Shown piece by piece: positions 6,366 through 13,306 of a stretch of 16,906 bases of DNA. The position numbers and the translations under genes are program-made. This stretch comes from Ruminococcaceae bacterium UBA5905 (GTDB lineage Bacteria > Bacillota > Clostridia > Oscillospirales > Acutalibacteraceae). Location: contig DJEF01000020.1 in NCBI GenBank assembly GCA_002431285.1, forward strand, positions 1-16,906. The letters run 5' to 3'. The notes under the pieces were generated by a model. It had not been told where the DNA came from and ran no database searches. It was given only the letters and a program-made list of their open reading frames with translations. How positions within the stretch are numbered: the stretch's first letter is position 1; each line of letters starts with the position of its first letter.

Positions 6366-7799
6366 TCAGCCGAACAGGGTCAGCAGCACACCGGCCGCCA
6401 CCGCCGAACCGATCACGCCGGCCACATTGGGACCCATGGCGTGCATGAGCAGGAAGTTGCTGGGGTTCTCCTGTTGGCCGACCTTCTGGGACACACGGGC
6501 CGCCATGGGAACCGCCGACACACCGGCCGAGCCGATGAGGGGGTTCACCTTGCCGCCGGTAAGCACATACATCAGCTTGCCCAGCAGCACACCGCCGGCC
6601 GTGCCCATGGAGAAGGCGATCAGGCCCAGGCAGATGATGAGAATGGTGGTAGGCTTCAGGAAGCTGTTGGCGTTGGCCGTTGCGCCGACCGTCACGCCCA
6701 GGAAGATGGTGACAATGTTCATCAGTTCGTTCTGGGCCGTCTTGCTGATGCGATCCACCACGCCGCTCTCCCGCATGAGGTTGCCCAGCATGAGCATACC
6801 GATCAGCGGAGCCGCCGAGGGCAGCAGCAGCACGCAGATCACCGTCACCAGAATGGGGAACAGGATCTTTTCGGTCTTGGAGACCTCACGCAGCTGGGTC
6901 ATGACCACGCTGCGCTCCTTCTTGGTGGTCAGCGCCCGCATAATGGGGGGCTGAATGATCGGCACCAGCGCCATGTAGGAATAGGCGGCGATGGCGATGG
7001 CGCCCAGCAGCTCGGGAGCCAGCTTGGAGGTCAGATAGATAGCGGTGGGTCCGTCCGCGCCGCCGATGATGGCGATGGAGGCCGCCTGCTTCTGGGTGAA
7101 GTTGATGCCCCACGCCTCCGCTACCGGCAGCAGGTTGAGGCACCGGGCACCGAAGTAGGTCACGAAAATGCCCAGCTGCGCCGCCGCCCCCAGCAGGAAA
7201 CTCTTGGGGTTGGACAGCAGCGGGCCGAAATCGGTCATGGCGCCGATACCCAGGAAGATCAGCGGGGGATAGATGCCGAATTTCACACCCTGATACAGGT
7301 ACCACAGCAGGCCGCCCTGATCGAAATGCTGCCAGTAGACCCGGATGGCGTGGGCGTTGCCCTCGCTGTCCATGCGCACCAGATAGGTGTTGTAGCCGTC
7401 GTTGAAAGTCAGACATTCCTTGCCGCCGTCGGTGGTGGTTTTTTGTATGTAGGAGAGGTATTGCTGGCCGATGGTGCCGGCTTCTTCTTCATAGACGGGG
7501 TAGACCTGTTCATAGGTGCCGTCTACATATTGCGTCAGTTCGCTGTCGGAGAAAGCCACCAGCGAATTCTTCTGGGGGTCCATGATCCCGCCCAGAGGCA
7601 GGTTCACCAGCAGCATACCGAAGGCGATGGGCAGCAGCAGCAGGGGCTCAAACTGCTTTTTGATCGCCAGATACAGCAGCACGCAGGCGATCCCGATCAT
7701 GATGAGGTTTTTCCAGCCGCCGCCGGAGAAGTTCAATAACCGCGCCAGACCGGATTCTGTCCACAGATCCGAAAGGGCGCTGCCAAATTCCTGCCACAT
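6366..7799 (-). CDS. oadB: Sodium ion-translocating decarboxylase, beta subunit (OadB/GcdB/MmdB family)
   Basis: A 477-residue polytopic membrane protein that couples decarboxylation of a carboxybiotin carrier to Na+ export. Family signatures are clear: GIYPPLIFLGIGAMTDFGPL (175-194), SIAIIGGADGPTAIYLTSKL (241-260, with the essential Asp at 249), GNLMRESGVVDR (339-350), and GATANANSFLKPTTI (372-386) in the second ion-binding region. Typical members are about 370-435 residues; this one carries about 88 extra residues (74-161), hydrophilic, acidic and aromatic, between TM2 and the conserved GGLLWYLYQGVKFG. ATG 7799 is preceded by AAAGGAGG inside the end of oadG, 3 nt after its stop, so the two are coupled. 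The substrate (oxaloacetate, methylmalonyl-CoA or glutaconyl-CoA) cannot be decided because the alpha and biotin subunits are not here. Confidence 0.95.
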   Translation of the reverse strand: MWQEFGSALSDLWTESGLARLLNFSGGGWKNLIMIGIACVLLYLAIKKQFEPLLLLPIAFGMLLVNLPLGGIMDPQKNSLVAFSDSELTQYVDGTYEQVYPVYEEEAGTIGQQYLSYIQKTTTDGGKECLTFNDGYNTYLVRMDSEGNAHAIRVYWQHFDQGGLLWYLYQGVKFGIYPPLIFLGIGAMTDFGPLLSNPKSFLLGAAAQLGIFVTYFGARCLNLLPVAEAWGINFTQKQAASIAIIGGADGPTAIYLTSKLAPELLGAIAIAAYSYMALVPIIQPPIMRALTTKKERSVVMTQLREVSKTEKILFPILVTVICVLLLPSAAPLIGMLMLGNLMRESGVVDRISKTAQNELMNIVTIFLGVTVGATANANSFLKPTTILIICLGLIAFSMGTAGGVLLGKLMYVLTGGKVNPLIGSAGVSAVPMAARVSQKVGQQENPSNFLLMHAMGPNVAGVIGSAVAAGVLLTLFG

Positions 7800-7802
7800 A
7801 GC

Positions 7803-8171
7803 TCAGTTCGCCTCCTTTTTGTGAATGCCCGTCACCGCATATTGGGTACCGGCGGGCGCCATGGCCGCCGCAGCGGCGGAAATGACCGCCACCGTCTCGT
7901 CCGGGATTCCGTTCTGGATCTGCGGCTCGGTAGATACCGGCTGGGTGTTGCCCACAATGGGGGCAGCCGCCGCAGCGGGCGCTGTCGCCGCCGGGGCGGC
8001 GGGAGCCTTGTCTTCCTCCCGGGCGCTGCCGGAGCCGGACATGGCCAGACCGAACAGCTTGAACACGCCGGTGAGCAGCAGCAGTACGGCAAAGACCACT
8101 ACCAGACCGATGAGAATGGTCATGCCGGCGTCGCCGAGGATCGCCCCGGCGCTTTCTGCCAATAACAGCAT
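7803..8171 (-). CDS. oadG: Sodium ion-translocating decarboxylase, gamma subunit (OadG family)
   Basis: A 122-residue subunit with one membrane helix (about 17-41, MTILIGLVVVFAVLLLLTG), an Ala/Pro-rich flexible linker (about 55-72) and a C-terminal segment DETVAVISAAAAAMAPAG...YAVTGIHKK of the kind seen in Firmicutes OadG-related proteins. The gamma subunit anchors the carboxyltransferase and contacts the biotin carrier. I chose ATG 8171 because GGAGG lies 10 nt before it; the frame stays open to 8279, but that extension has no ribosome binding site and covers the promoter at 8251-8279. It is immediately followed by oadB. Confidence 0.88.
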   Translation of the reverse strand: MLLLAESAGAILGDAGMTILIGLVVVFAVLLLLTGVFKLFGLAMSGSGSAREEDKAPAAPAATAPAAAAAPIVGNTQPVSTEPQIQNGIPDETVAVISAAAAAMAPAGTQYAVTGIHKKEAN

Positions 8172-8250
8172 ATATCTCAATCCTCCGAATGATATATTTT
8201 TGTCAGACAGACGAAAAACCCATCCTCGCCCATCATAAAACAATGGTATC

Positions 8251-8279
8251 ATTATACCGCCTTCCGCCTGAAAATGCAA
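8251..8279 (-). promoter_or_regulatory. Promoter of oadG-oadB
   Basis: Minus strand TTGCAT (8274-8279), 17-bp spacer, TATAAT (8251-8256), about 80 nt before the oadG start. Confidence 0.8.
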
Positions 8280-8291
8280 CCCATAATTCCG

Positions 8292-8316
8292 AAAAATGCG
8301 GATTTTTTTATGCGCA
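8292..8316 (-). terminator. Possible terminator after the XRE/zinc-ribbon gene
   Basis: Minus strand hairpin TGCGCAT-loop-ATCCGCA with one internal mismatch and an A-rich loop, followed by TTTTTCGG. Weak stem, but in the right place, 13 nt before the oadG promoter. Confidence 0.4.
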
Positions 8317-8485
8317 GTTTTGCCCGCGCGCTATTCCGGGCGGCGGTTCGGACTATGCCGGCTAAAGGCAGAGACCCCCGGCGAATACCGTATAGGGCAT
8401 CCGTCGAGGGCCTCTGTTTCTGTTATATCGGGTTTTCGGCGGGAAACGCGGCTGCGTTCTGCCGGGGGCGGTCAGTTTCCGGCGT
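8317..8485. other. Non-coding stretch downstream of the XRE gene
   Basis: No credible gene. On the minus strand AGAGGCCC and GGGGTCTCT near 8376-8420 can form an 8-bp stem closing a loop rich in CGG/CCG. It resembles no riboswitch I can name. Confidence 0.35.
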
Positions 8486-8920
8486 TTATTCTGCCGGTTT
8501 CCAGTGATCAAGGGTCCGCAGAAACGCCGTCGCCTGCTCCCGCGTCCAGGTCACGCCCGGGGTGTGCTGCACCAGAAACTCCGCCAGTCGGTCGATATCG
8601 GAATAGGTGAATTCACCGTCCGTCAGGCACCATTGACAATAGTCCTCGTTGAATCCGCCGTCCGCCGCGCGGCTGGTGATCCCGTCCTCCAGCGGCATAC
8701 CGCAGCACTGGCATACCCGCTGCCGGGGGGAACCCAGCAGGGTGTTGATGGAGGCATCCAGCACCCGGGACAGTTCCTTGAGGGTGTCGGTATTCGGCAC
8801 GGTCTCTCCGGTTTCCCAACGGGACACCGCCTGCCGGGTCACGTGCACCCGCTCGGCCAATGCTTCCTGAGATAAGCCCTGTTTCATGCGCAGCTCGCGC
8901 AAAATTTCTTTTGTTTCCAT
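8486..8920 (-). CDS. XRE-family HTH regulator with C-terminal zinc ribbon
   Basis: A 144-residue protein. Residues about 4-58 form a Cro/C1-type helix-turn-helix (LRMKQGLSQEALAERVHVTR, then AVSRWETGETVPNTDTLKEL). Residues about 69-105 carry CQCCGMPL (Cys 70, 72, 73) and YCQWCLTDGEFTY (Cys 95, 98), the pattern of the small zinc-ribbon domain often found in Clostridia alone or fused to XRE regulators. I start it at ATG 8920: the upstream in-frame GTG at 8929 lies inside the ribosome binding site GAGGTGAT. Probably a DNA-binding regulator whose ribbon binds metal or a partner; target unknown. It begins 67 nt after the end of the PH-like gene, with its own candidate promoter between them. Confidence 0.88.
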   Translation of the reverse strand: METKEILRELRMKQGLSQEALAERVHVTRQAVSRWETGETVPNTDTLKELSRVLDASINTLLGSPRQRVCQCCGMPLEDGITSRAADGGFNEDYCQWCLTDGEFTYSDIDRLAEFLVQHTPGVTWTREQATAFLRTLDHWKPAE

Positions 8921-8938
8921 CCGTATCACCTCGACAGT

Positions 8939-8967
8939 ATTCTATCATTCTCCGGCGGCCACGGCAA
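8939..8967 (-). promoter_or_regulatory. Candidate promoter of the XRE/zinc-ribbon gene
   Basis: Minus strand TTGCCG (8962-8967), 17-bp spacer, TAGAAT (8939-8944), close to the ATG at 8920, so the 5' leader would be very short (about 12 nt). Confidence 0.5.
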
Positions 8968-8987
8968 GCAACTGTCTGTTGCGGGGA

Positions 8988-9416
8988 TCAATTCTCCGGT
9001 GTCCGCCGTCCCTGGGCGGCGTATACCCGCCGCAGCAGGCTTTTGGTGATGTCCTCGCAGTCGCCGATATAGCGGTACTCCAGCTTGCCCAGTCCGCAGG
9101 TGATGGTGACGCGCCCCCAGGAGTATTGTATGTTCCGTCCCGTCGCCCGGCGGTAGGACACATCCCAGATATCCTGCATTTCCAGCACGGTGCCGTCGTG
9201 CAGCACCAGCCGGTCATGCTCGTCAATATAAAAAGGACGCAGGGGCAGGCGCAGATAGTCGATGAGTACTCCCAGCGCGATGGCGGTCGTAATGCCACTG
9301 AGGATCATGGAGAAAACACTCTCCAACGTTCCGCAGGCGGCCAACATCAGACCGCTCACCAGTACACAGACACCATACAGCACCCCGGCCGCGCCGGATT
9401 TTCTGGCTTCGATCAT
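8988..9416 (-). CDS. Small membrane protein with PH-like C-terminal part (paralogue A)
   Basis: 142 residues. Two hydrophobic segments (about 8-30 and 36-53) are followed by a beta-rich soluble part: PLRPFYIDEHDRLVLHDGT, LEMQDIWDVSYRR, and a final helix ending in SLLRRVYAAQ. This layout, two helices then a strand-rich domain starting near a 'RPFxID' turn, recalls bacterial PH (bPH) domain proteins, but I cannot confirm the fold. It is clearly paralogous to 9707-10150, sharing KSG..GVLYG, RLVLHDGT.LEM, VSYRRA and QY.WG. The ATG at 9416 has AAGGGGG at suitable spacing; the longer frame upstream has no ribosome binding site. Function unknown; probably in the cytoplasmic membrane. Confidence 0.72.
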   Translation of the reverse strand: MIEARKSGAAGVLYGVCVLVSGLMLAACGTLESVFSMILSGITTAIALGVLIDYLRLPLRPFYIDEHDRLVLHDGTVLEMQDIWDVSYRRATGRNIQYSWGRVTITCGLGKLEYRYIGDCEDITKSLLRRVYAAQGRRTPEN

Positions 9417-9706
9417 AGGGATACCCCCTTCTCGTTGTTGTGTGTGGATCTTCCGCTTTTCGCCGTCAGGATCGGGCGGACAGCGGAGCCGGGATTGTCG
9501 ATTCACCGGGGTTTTACCGGCCGGGCTGCGGATATCCGCTCGGTCTGGGTCCCTGGGAACCGCTGCGTAGACGGACTTATTTTATGTCGCAGGTGTTCCC
9601 CACTTATACTGGAGGGAGGAGATGCGCGGCATCCCGGCCGATCCTCCCGGTAGGACGGTCGGCCGCCCCACCGGGAGAATGTGCACGCTCGGCTGCGGCG
9701 GTGCAG
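9417..9706 (-). other. Non-coding spacer between the two paralogues, with interlocking stems
   Basis: No supported gene. Two pairs of complementary segments interlock: 9635-9641 with 9659-9665 (7 bp, CGGCCGA/TCGGCCG) and 9644-9651 with 9670-9677 (8 bp, CTCCCGGT/ACCGGGAG). They could form a pseudoknot or two exclusive hairpins about 30 nt after the stop of paralogue B. No U tract follows. Confidence 0.45.
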
Positions 9707-10150
9707 CTATGCATCGGGGGGGTGCGTTTGTGCGGCAGCTTTTCGCTGCATAATGGCGTCGGCCATGCTCTCGCAATCCGCTACGTACCGGTATCGGTAG
9801 ATTTTCAGCGGGGTGGTGACGGTGACGGTCCCCCAGCGGTATTGTACGCCTCTGGCTCGTGCCCGCCGATAGGATACCGCCAGCACCTGCCGCATTTCCA
9901 GTGCGGTGCCGTCATGCAGCACCAGCCGGCCGTCCCCGTCGATGCGAAAGGGACGGGGCGGGGTCAGAAGCCAGTCGATGAAGATGCCGAGACTGGCGAG
10001 GGCGCACACGATGCAGGTGGAGAGTCTCAGGGCGCCGTATTGCCGCAGTCCGATGGCGATGCCGCCGAACAGCAGGGCACACAGCCCGTACAGCACCCCG
10101 ACGCCGCCCGATTTTTTCGCTTCGGTTGTCCGGTCACGGAGCTCCGTCAC
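9707..10150 (-). CDS. Small membrane protein with PH-like C-terminal part (paralogue B)
   Basis: 147 residues with the same layout as 8988-9416: about ten polar residues, two hydrophobic segments (about 19-35 and 41-62), then RPFRIDGDGRLVLHDGT, LEMRQVLAVSYRRA, RYRYVADCE and a C-terminal helix. The start is GTG at 10150 with GGGGGTG just upstream. It lies 13 nt after the SPFH stop, so it is in the DUF1836-SPFH operon. Tandem duplication gave rise to paralogue A, which is separated by 290 nt. I do not recognise a named family. Confidence 0.72.
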   Translation of the reverse strand: MTELRDRTTEAKKSGGVGVLYGLCALLFGGIAIGLRQYGALRLSTCIVCALASLGIFIDWLLTPPRPFRIDGDGRLVLHDGTALEMRQVLAVSYRRARARGVQYRWGTVTVTTPLKIYRYRYVADCESMADAIMQRKAAAQTHPPDA

Positions 10151-10163
10151 GCTGCACCCCCGA

Positions 10164-10976
10164 TCACTTGCCGGAGGACGAACTGTCCAGACTGATGACG
10201 GAGCCGGAATTGCCCGTCACCTGGGGCAGCTCGCCGTTCCACTTTTCCACCTTATTGTATTCGATGACTTCCGGGGTCAGGGACTGCCGGATCACTTCGT
10301 TGGCCTTGGCCTCCGCCTCCGCCTTGATGCGAATGGTCTCCGCCTGGGCTTCGGCGTTGGTGATGGCGGTCTGCTTTTCGGTTTCCGCCTTCAGCAGCTG
10401 CTGCTGTGCCACCTGTTTTTCCTCGATGGCGTTGATGAACGCATCGGAGAATTCAAAATTCAGGATGTTCACGTCGGTGATGTACAGCCCGATGCCGTTG
10501 AGCTTTTCGTTCAGTCCCTGCACCAGCCCGTCGGAGATGAGGGTGCGGTTGGTGACGCTCTCCTCCGCCGTATACTGGGCGGTGATGGCCTTCAGCACTT
10601 CGTTGACCGCCGGCGTCACCAGCACCGATTCGTAGTCCGCACCGATATTCTTATAGATGCTGTACGATTTGGCGGTGTCCACCCGGTAGTTGATGGCCAG
10701 GGTGGTGGAGACGGTCTGCAAATCTTTGGAGAACGCCTCGGTATCCACCTCCAGCTTGACGATGCGGTTGTCAATGCGTACCACCGACTGGACGAACGGC
10801 ACTTTGAGGTGCAGTCCTTCCTGGAGCACCCGCTCGTTCACTTTGCCCAGCGTGACCACCACGCCGGTGTGACCGGCGCTGACCACCGTGAAGCTGCTGC
10901 ACAGCACCACGAGGACGGCAACCGCCGCCAGCGTTGCGATGAGCGCTTTCTTTGGAAATTTACGTTCTGTACTCAT
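10164..10976 (-). CDS. SPFH/prohibitin-family membrane protein
   Basis: 270 residues. A single N-terminal membrane anchor (about 9-31, ALIATLAAVAVLVVLCSSFT) leads into an SPFH domain (VVSAGHTGVVVTLGKVNERV, EGLHLKVPFVQSV, IDNRIVKLEVDTEAFSKDL) and an Ala/Glu-rich coiled coil (AQAETIRIKAEAEAKANEVI). This is prohibitin/HflC-like architecture. Such proteins form large ring assemblies on the membrane and can scaffold proteases or organise microdomains. ATG 10976 is preferred; a TTG two codons upstream sits closer to GAGGAGAG and is a possible alternative. It starts 30 nt after the DUF1836 gene and is followed after 13 nt by a PH-like membrane protein. No NfeD or FtsH partner is nearby. Confidence 0.92.
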   Translation of the reverse strand: MSTERKFPKKALIATLAAVAVLVVLCSSFTVVSAGHTGVVVTLGKVNERVLQEGLHLKVPFVQSVVRIDNRIVKLEVDTEAFSKDLQTVSTTLAINYRVDTAKSYSIYKNIGADYESVLVTPAVNEVLKAITAQYTAEESVTNRTLISDGLVQGLNEKLNGIGLYITDVNILNFEFSDAFINAIEEKQVAQQQLLKAETEKQTAITNAEAQAETIRIKAEAEAKANEVIRQSLTPEVIEYNKVEKWNGELPQVTGNSGSVISLDSSSSGK

Positions 10977-11006
10977 AATCAATTTCTCTCCTCTATGTAT
11001 AATTTG

Positions 11007-11558
11007 TTACAGAGCACACAGATCTTCATAGCAGCCCTCCGCCATCCGGCGCAGGCGGGCGGCTTCATCGGCGCAGGCCATGGTCAGCAGGGCTGCCGTC
11101 AGCCGTCGGCGGGCGGTGGCGTCCGGCGCGGCATAATCGGCGGTCACGGACTCAATGACCTCCAGCGCCCGGGCGCGGGTGAATCCGCTGTCCTCCATGC
11201 CCTGCCGCACGGCGCACAGATAGTCGTACATCCGGGTCTCCGGCACGGTATCGTCGCTTTCATCGTCGGCGTCGCCGTTGAGCTGCGCCATGATGGCGCC
11301 GATGCGTTCCAGCGGCATACTGTCCCGCAGCGCTGCGATCAGCAGGATCCGCGCCAACTGCCGTTCATAATACTTCTTTTCTACCGGATGCGCTACAAAG
11401 CCGCGCTTGATCCAGTTCTGGATGGTGGACCCCTCCAGCCGGGTGATGGCGCTGACCTGCGCCAGCGTCAGCCCGTTTGCCGCCCGGATCATGGGGCGGT
11501 ACAGGGAAAAGAAGCTCTCGGATACGCCGGTGATCGGCTCCGGCGGGGAATGATCCAT
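11007..11558 (-). CDS. DUF1836 protein, MerR-like helix-turn-helix
   Basis: 183 residues. The central segment NGLTLAQVSAITRLEGSTIQ NWIKRGFV (about 28-55), then KKYYERQLARILLIAALRDSMPLERIGAIMAQLNG and the acidic DDESDDTVPE, are the recognisable DUF1836 pattern of Firmicutes. The helix-turn-helix resembles MerR, but there is no typical MerR effector domain. ATG 11558 has the strong site AAAGGAGG at 8 nt. It leads an operon with the SPFH gene, driven by a perfect consensus promoter at 11609-11637. A self-regulator of this operon is a reasonable guess; DUF1836 function is not established as far as I know. Confidence 0.88.
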   Translation of the reverse strand: MDHSPPEPITGVSESFFSLYRPMIRAANGLTLAQVSAITRLEGSTIQNWIKRGFVAHPVEKKYYERQLARILLIAALRDSMPLERIGAIMAQLNGDADDESDDTVPETRMYDYLCAVRQGMEDSGFTRARALEVIESVTADYAAPDATARRRLTAALLTMACADEAARLRRMAEGCYEDLCAL

Positions 11559-11608
11559 ACGGGTACCCTCCTTTCTGCAGTTATCAAAATATCTTTGATG
11601 TTTTCTCG

Positions 11609-11637
11609 ATTATATCACAGGTTCATATGACTGTCAA
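11609..11637 (-). promoter_or_regulatory. Perfect sigma-A promoter of the DUF1836-SPFH-PH operon
   Basis: Minus strand TTGACA (11632-11637), 17-bp spacer, TATAAT (11609-11614). The 8-bp palindrome TCATATGA lies in the spacer and might be an operator; a related TTCATGA lies just upstream near 11645. An otherwise consensus promoter would need repression to be regulated. Confidence 0.88.
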
Positions 11638-11763
11638 TAGGGTTTTCATGACTTTTTCACTTCGGTTCTGAAACACGGCTTTTGCGCATACGTAATACGG
11701 TGGAGACGGGGCGTCCCGGTGCGTTGCGTTTCCGGAATGCGCGTGGCTGATGGGGGAGGGTGT

Positions 11764-12015
11764 ATGGGGATAGCCGGTATTGTATTGGGCGGCGGATGGT
11801 TGCTGTGGGAGCTGCACTGGCTGCTGGGCTCGCCCCGATGCGAAAAGCCCCGCCGTTTGACAAAACGGCGGGGCGGCAGCGGCTTATTCGGCGGCAGCCT
11901 CCTGGCGCTGGGGGTGCTGCATTCCTGCAATCCTCAGCCGTGGCTGCCGTATCTGATGGGGTGGGCGGCGCTGTGCGCGCTTTTCGAGGGAGTGGGGCGG
12001 ATGGGTCAGGATTGA
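11764..12015 (+). CDS. Possible small membrane protein (doubtful)
   Basis: An 83-residue frame from ATG 11764 with two hydrophobic segments (GIAGIVLGGGWLLWELHWLLG and about GLFGGSLLALGVLHS to ALCALFEGV) joined by a basic loop CEKPRRLTKRRGG. GGGAGG lies 4 nt before the ATG, a tight spacing. Against it: the frame runs straight through a 12-bp hairpin with a U tract that is a good terminator for the minus-strand operon, it overlaps the end of the opposing gene by 10 nt, and I see no promoter. I recognise no family. Confidence 0.35.
   Translation: MGIAGIVLGGGWLLWELHWLLGSPRCEKPRRLTKRRGGSGLFGGSLLALGVLHSCNPQPWLPYLMGWAALCALFEGVGRMGQD
11843..11874 (-). terminator. Intrinsic terminator of the nudF-membrane protein operon
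   Basis: A perfect 12-bp stem (11847-11858 with 11863-11874) with a 4-nt loop, followed on the minus strand by TTTTCG. It lies about 130 nt past the stop at 12006. Confidence 0.8.
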
Positions 12016-12608
12016 GATTTGGCCTTGTGCCGCAGACTGCGTTTGAGCTTGCGGGGGGCGGCGGAGACATCGGCCTCGTCGCCGCCGAAATGTGCCAGTC
12101 CCAAAGTGCTCTCATCCCGGAACAGGGGCTTGCCGGACAGGTCGATGGTGGTGCCCTCCGCCTCCAGCTCCTGCCGTTGCCGCAGCGCGTGGTTTTCCGC
12201 TTCCTGCAGCAGGGCGGCCGCCACCGTCATCAGCGGCGCAAGGATCGACAGACCGTGGCGATAGCACAGCCGCCAGGCGGTCAATCCTTGTGTGCCGTTG
12301 ACCCCGGTCTGGGGCGGGAATGCATCCCGCAGCGCCAGCAGGACCACCAGCGCCAGCACCGCCGCCACCGCCACCAGAGCGGCACACACGACGGTCCAGC
12401 CCTTCTTGTGATACAGACAGCCCAGCAGAATCTGCGCCGGTATGGGCAGCAGGATGACCGCCGCCCATACCGGCAGCAGCCACGGACGCTCCTCCAGCAC
12501 CGACTGGCTTTTCAGCCATACGCTGAGCAGCGCGCCGCCTTGAAACAGAGTGGCCGGGATCAGGGCGATCCAGCTCAGCCACACAAAAACCTTGGATATG
12601 GTACGCAT
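12006..12608 (-). CDS. Membrane protein of unknown function, about four helices
   Basis: 200 residues. Predicted membrane segments by eye are about 7-31, 44-66, 72-94 and 115-136, followed by a charged cytoplasmic tail with an ELEAEGTTIDLSGKPLF stretch and a very basic end (RKLKRSLRHKAKSQS). The start ATG shares one base with the nudF stop (TGATG), so translation is coupled and the two are one operon. No family recognised. Confidence 0.78.
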   Translation of the reverse strand: MRTISKVFVWLSWIALIPATLFQGGALLSVWLKSQSVLEERPWLLPVWAAVILLPIPAQILLGCLYHKKGWTVVCAALVAVAAVLALVVLLALRDAFPPQTGVNGTQGLTAWRLCYRHGLSILAPLMTVAAALLQEAENHALRQRQELEAEGTTIDLSGKPLFRDESTLGLAHFGGDEADVSAAPRKLKRSLRHKAKSQS

Positions 12609-13150
12609 CAGAGTGACCCTCCCGTTTTTTTCCAGACTTTCAGCAGTGCGATCTGTGTTTTGGCATCCGGCAGCGCGCCGTCCATCACCTGCTCCACCAG
12701 CTGCGCCAGAGGACGGCGCAGCACGTGGAGAAACTCGTCCTCGTCCGGATGGGCGGCCGTCCGGTGTAATCCGGTGGCCAGATACAGGTAGATCACCTCG
12801 TCCGTGTATCCGGGGGAGGGATAGAGGGTGCCCAGCGGCTCATAGCGATCCGCCGTATACCCGGTTTCCTCCTCCAGCTCCCGCCGACCCGTGACCAGCG
12901 GATCTTCGCCCGGCTCCCGCTTTCCGGCGGGAATCTCGGTGACAACCTCACCGTAGGGATAGCGGTATTGCTGCACCAGCAGCACCTCGCCCCCGTCGGT
13001 CAGGGCAACGACCCCCACGCCGCCCGGATGGGCGACCACCTCCCGGGTGGATTCGTGCCCGTTGGGCAGCTGCACCCGGTCGACCCGTATATGCAGCACC
13101 CGTCCGGAGAAAATCTCTGTGCTGGACAATGGTTTTTCTGTCAGTTCCAT
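12608..13150 (-). CDS. nudF: Nudix hydrolase, ADP-ribose pyrophosphatase type
   Basis: 180 residues. A complete Nudix box at 76-98 fits G-x5-E-x7-RELEEETGY, the Mg2+ and pyrophosphate site. The flanking features VVLPGG-like HPGGVGVVAL, VLLVQQYRYPYGEVVTEIPAG and LYPSPGYTDEVIYLYLATGL are characteristic of ADP-ribose pyrophosphatases, which cleave ADP-ribose to AMP and ribose 5-phosphate. The start ATG 13150 has AGGAAAGG about 15 nt upstream, unusually far; no better in-frame start is visible, and the longer open frame upstream has no family character. It is the first gene of a two-gene operon with the membrane protein at 12006 and is divergent from the M14 peptidase. Confidence 0.92.
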   Translation of the reverse strand: MELTEKPLSSTEIFSGRVLHIRVDRVQLPNGHESTREVVAHPGGVGVVALTDGGEVLLVQQYRYPYGEVVTEIPAGKREPGEDPLVTGRRELEEETGYTADRYEPLGTLYPSPGYTDEVIYLYLATGLHRTAAHPDEDEFLHVLRRPLAQLVEQVMDGALPDAKTQIALLKVWKKTGGSL

Positions 13151-13306
13151 CGTGTGTGACCATAGCCTTTCCTGTAAAATGGGGGCGCTGTGTTGACCTG
13201 TGTGTCCCGTGGCGGTGCGGATGCCGCCGATAGGGCACGGCATATATCGCGGCCGAAAGACGGTTCCTGCAGCCGTGCAATAATAACCCGAAAGAGGGAG
13301 TGTGTC

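Noticed and set aside
6348..7739. A 463-codon + strand open frame opposite oadB
   Set aside because: Shadow of oadB; rich in His, Gln and Gly with no recognisable domain or ribosome binding site.
8172..8279. A 36-residue N-terminal extension of OadG
   Set aside because: It has no ribosome binding site and overlaps a clear promoter; the internal ATG at 8171 has GGAGG.
9906..11630. A long + strand open frame (574 codons) across the SPFH and DUF1836 genes
   Set aside because: It is antisense to three well-supported genes, has a composition typical of reversed GC-rich coding (His/Gly/Gln/Arg-rich), and has no domain pattern.
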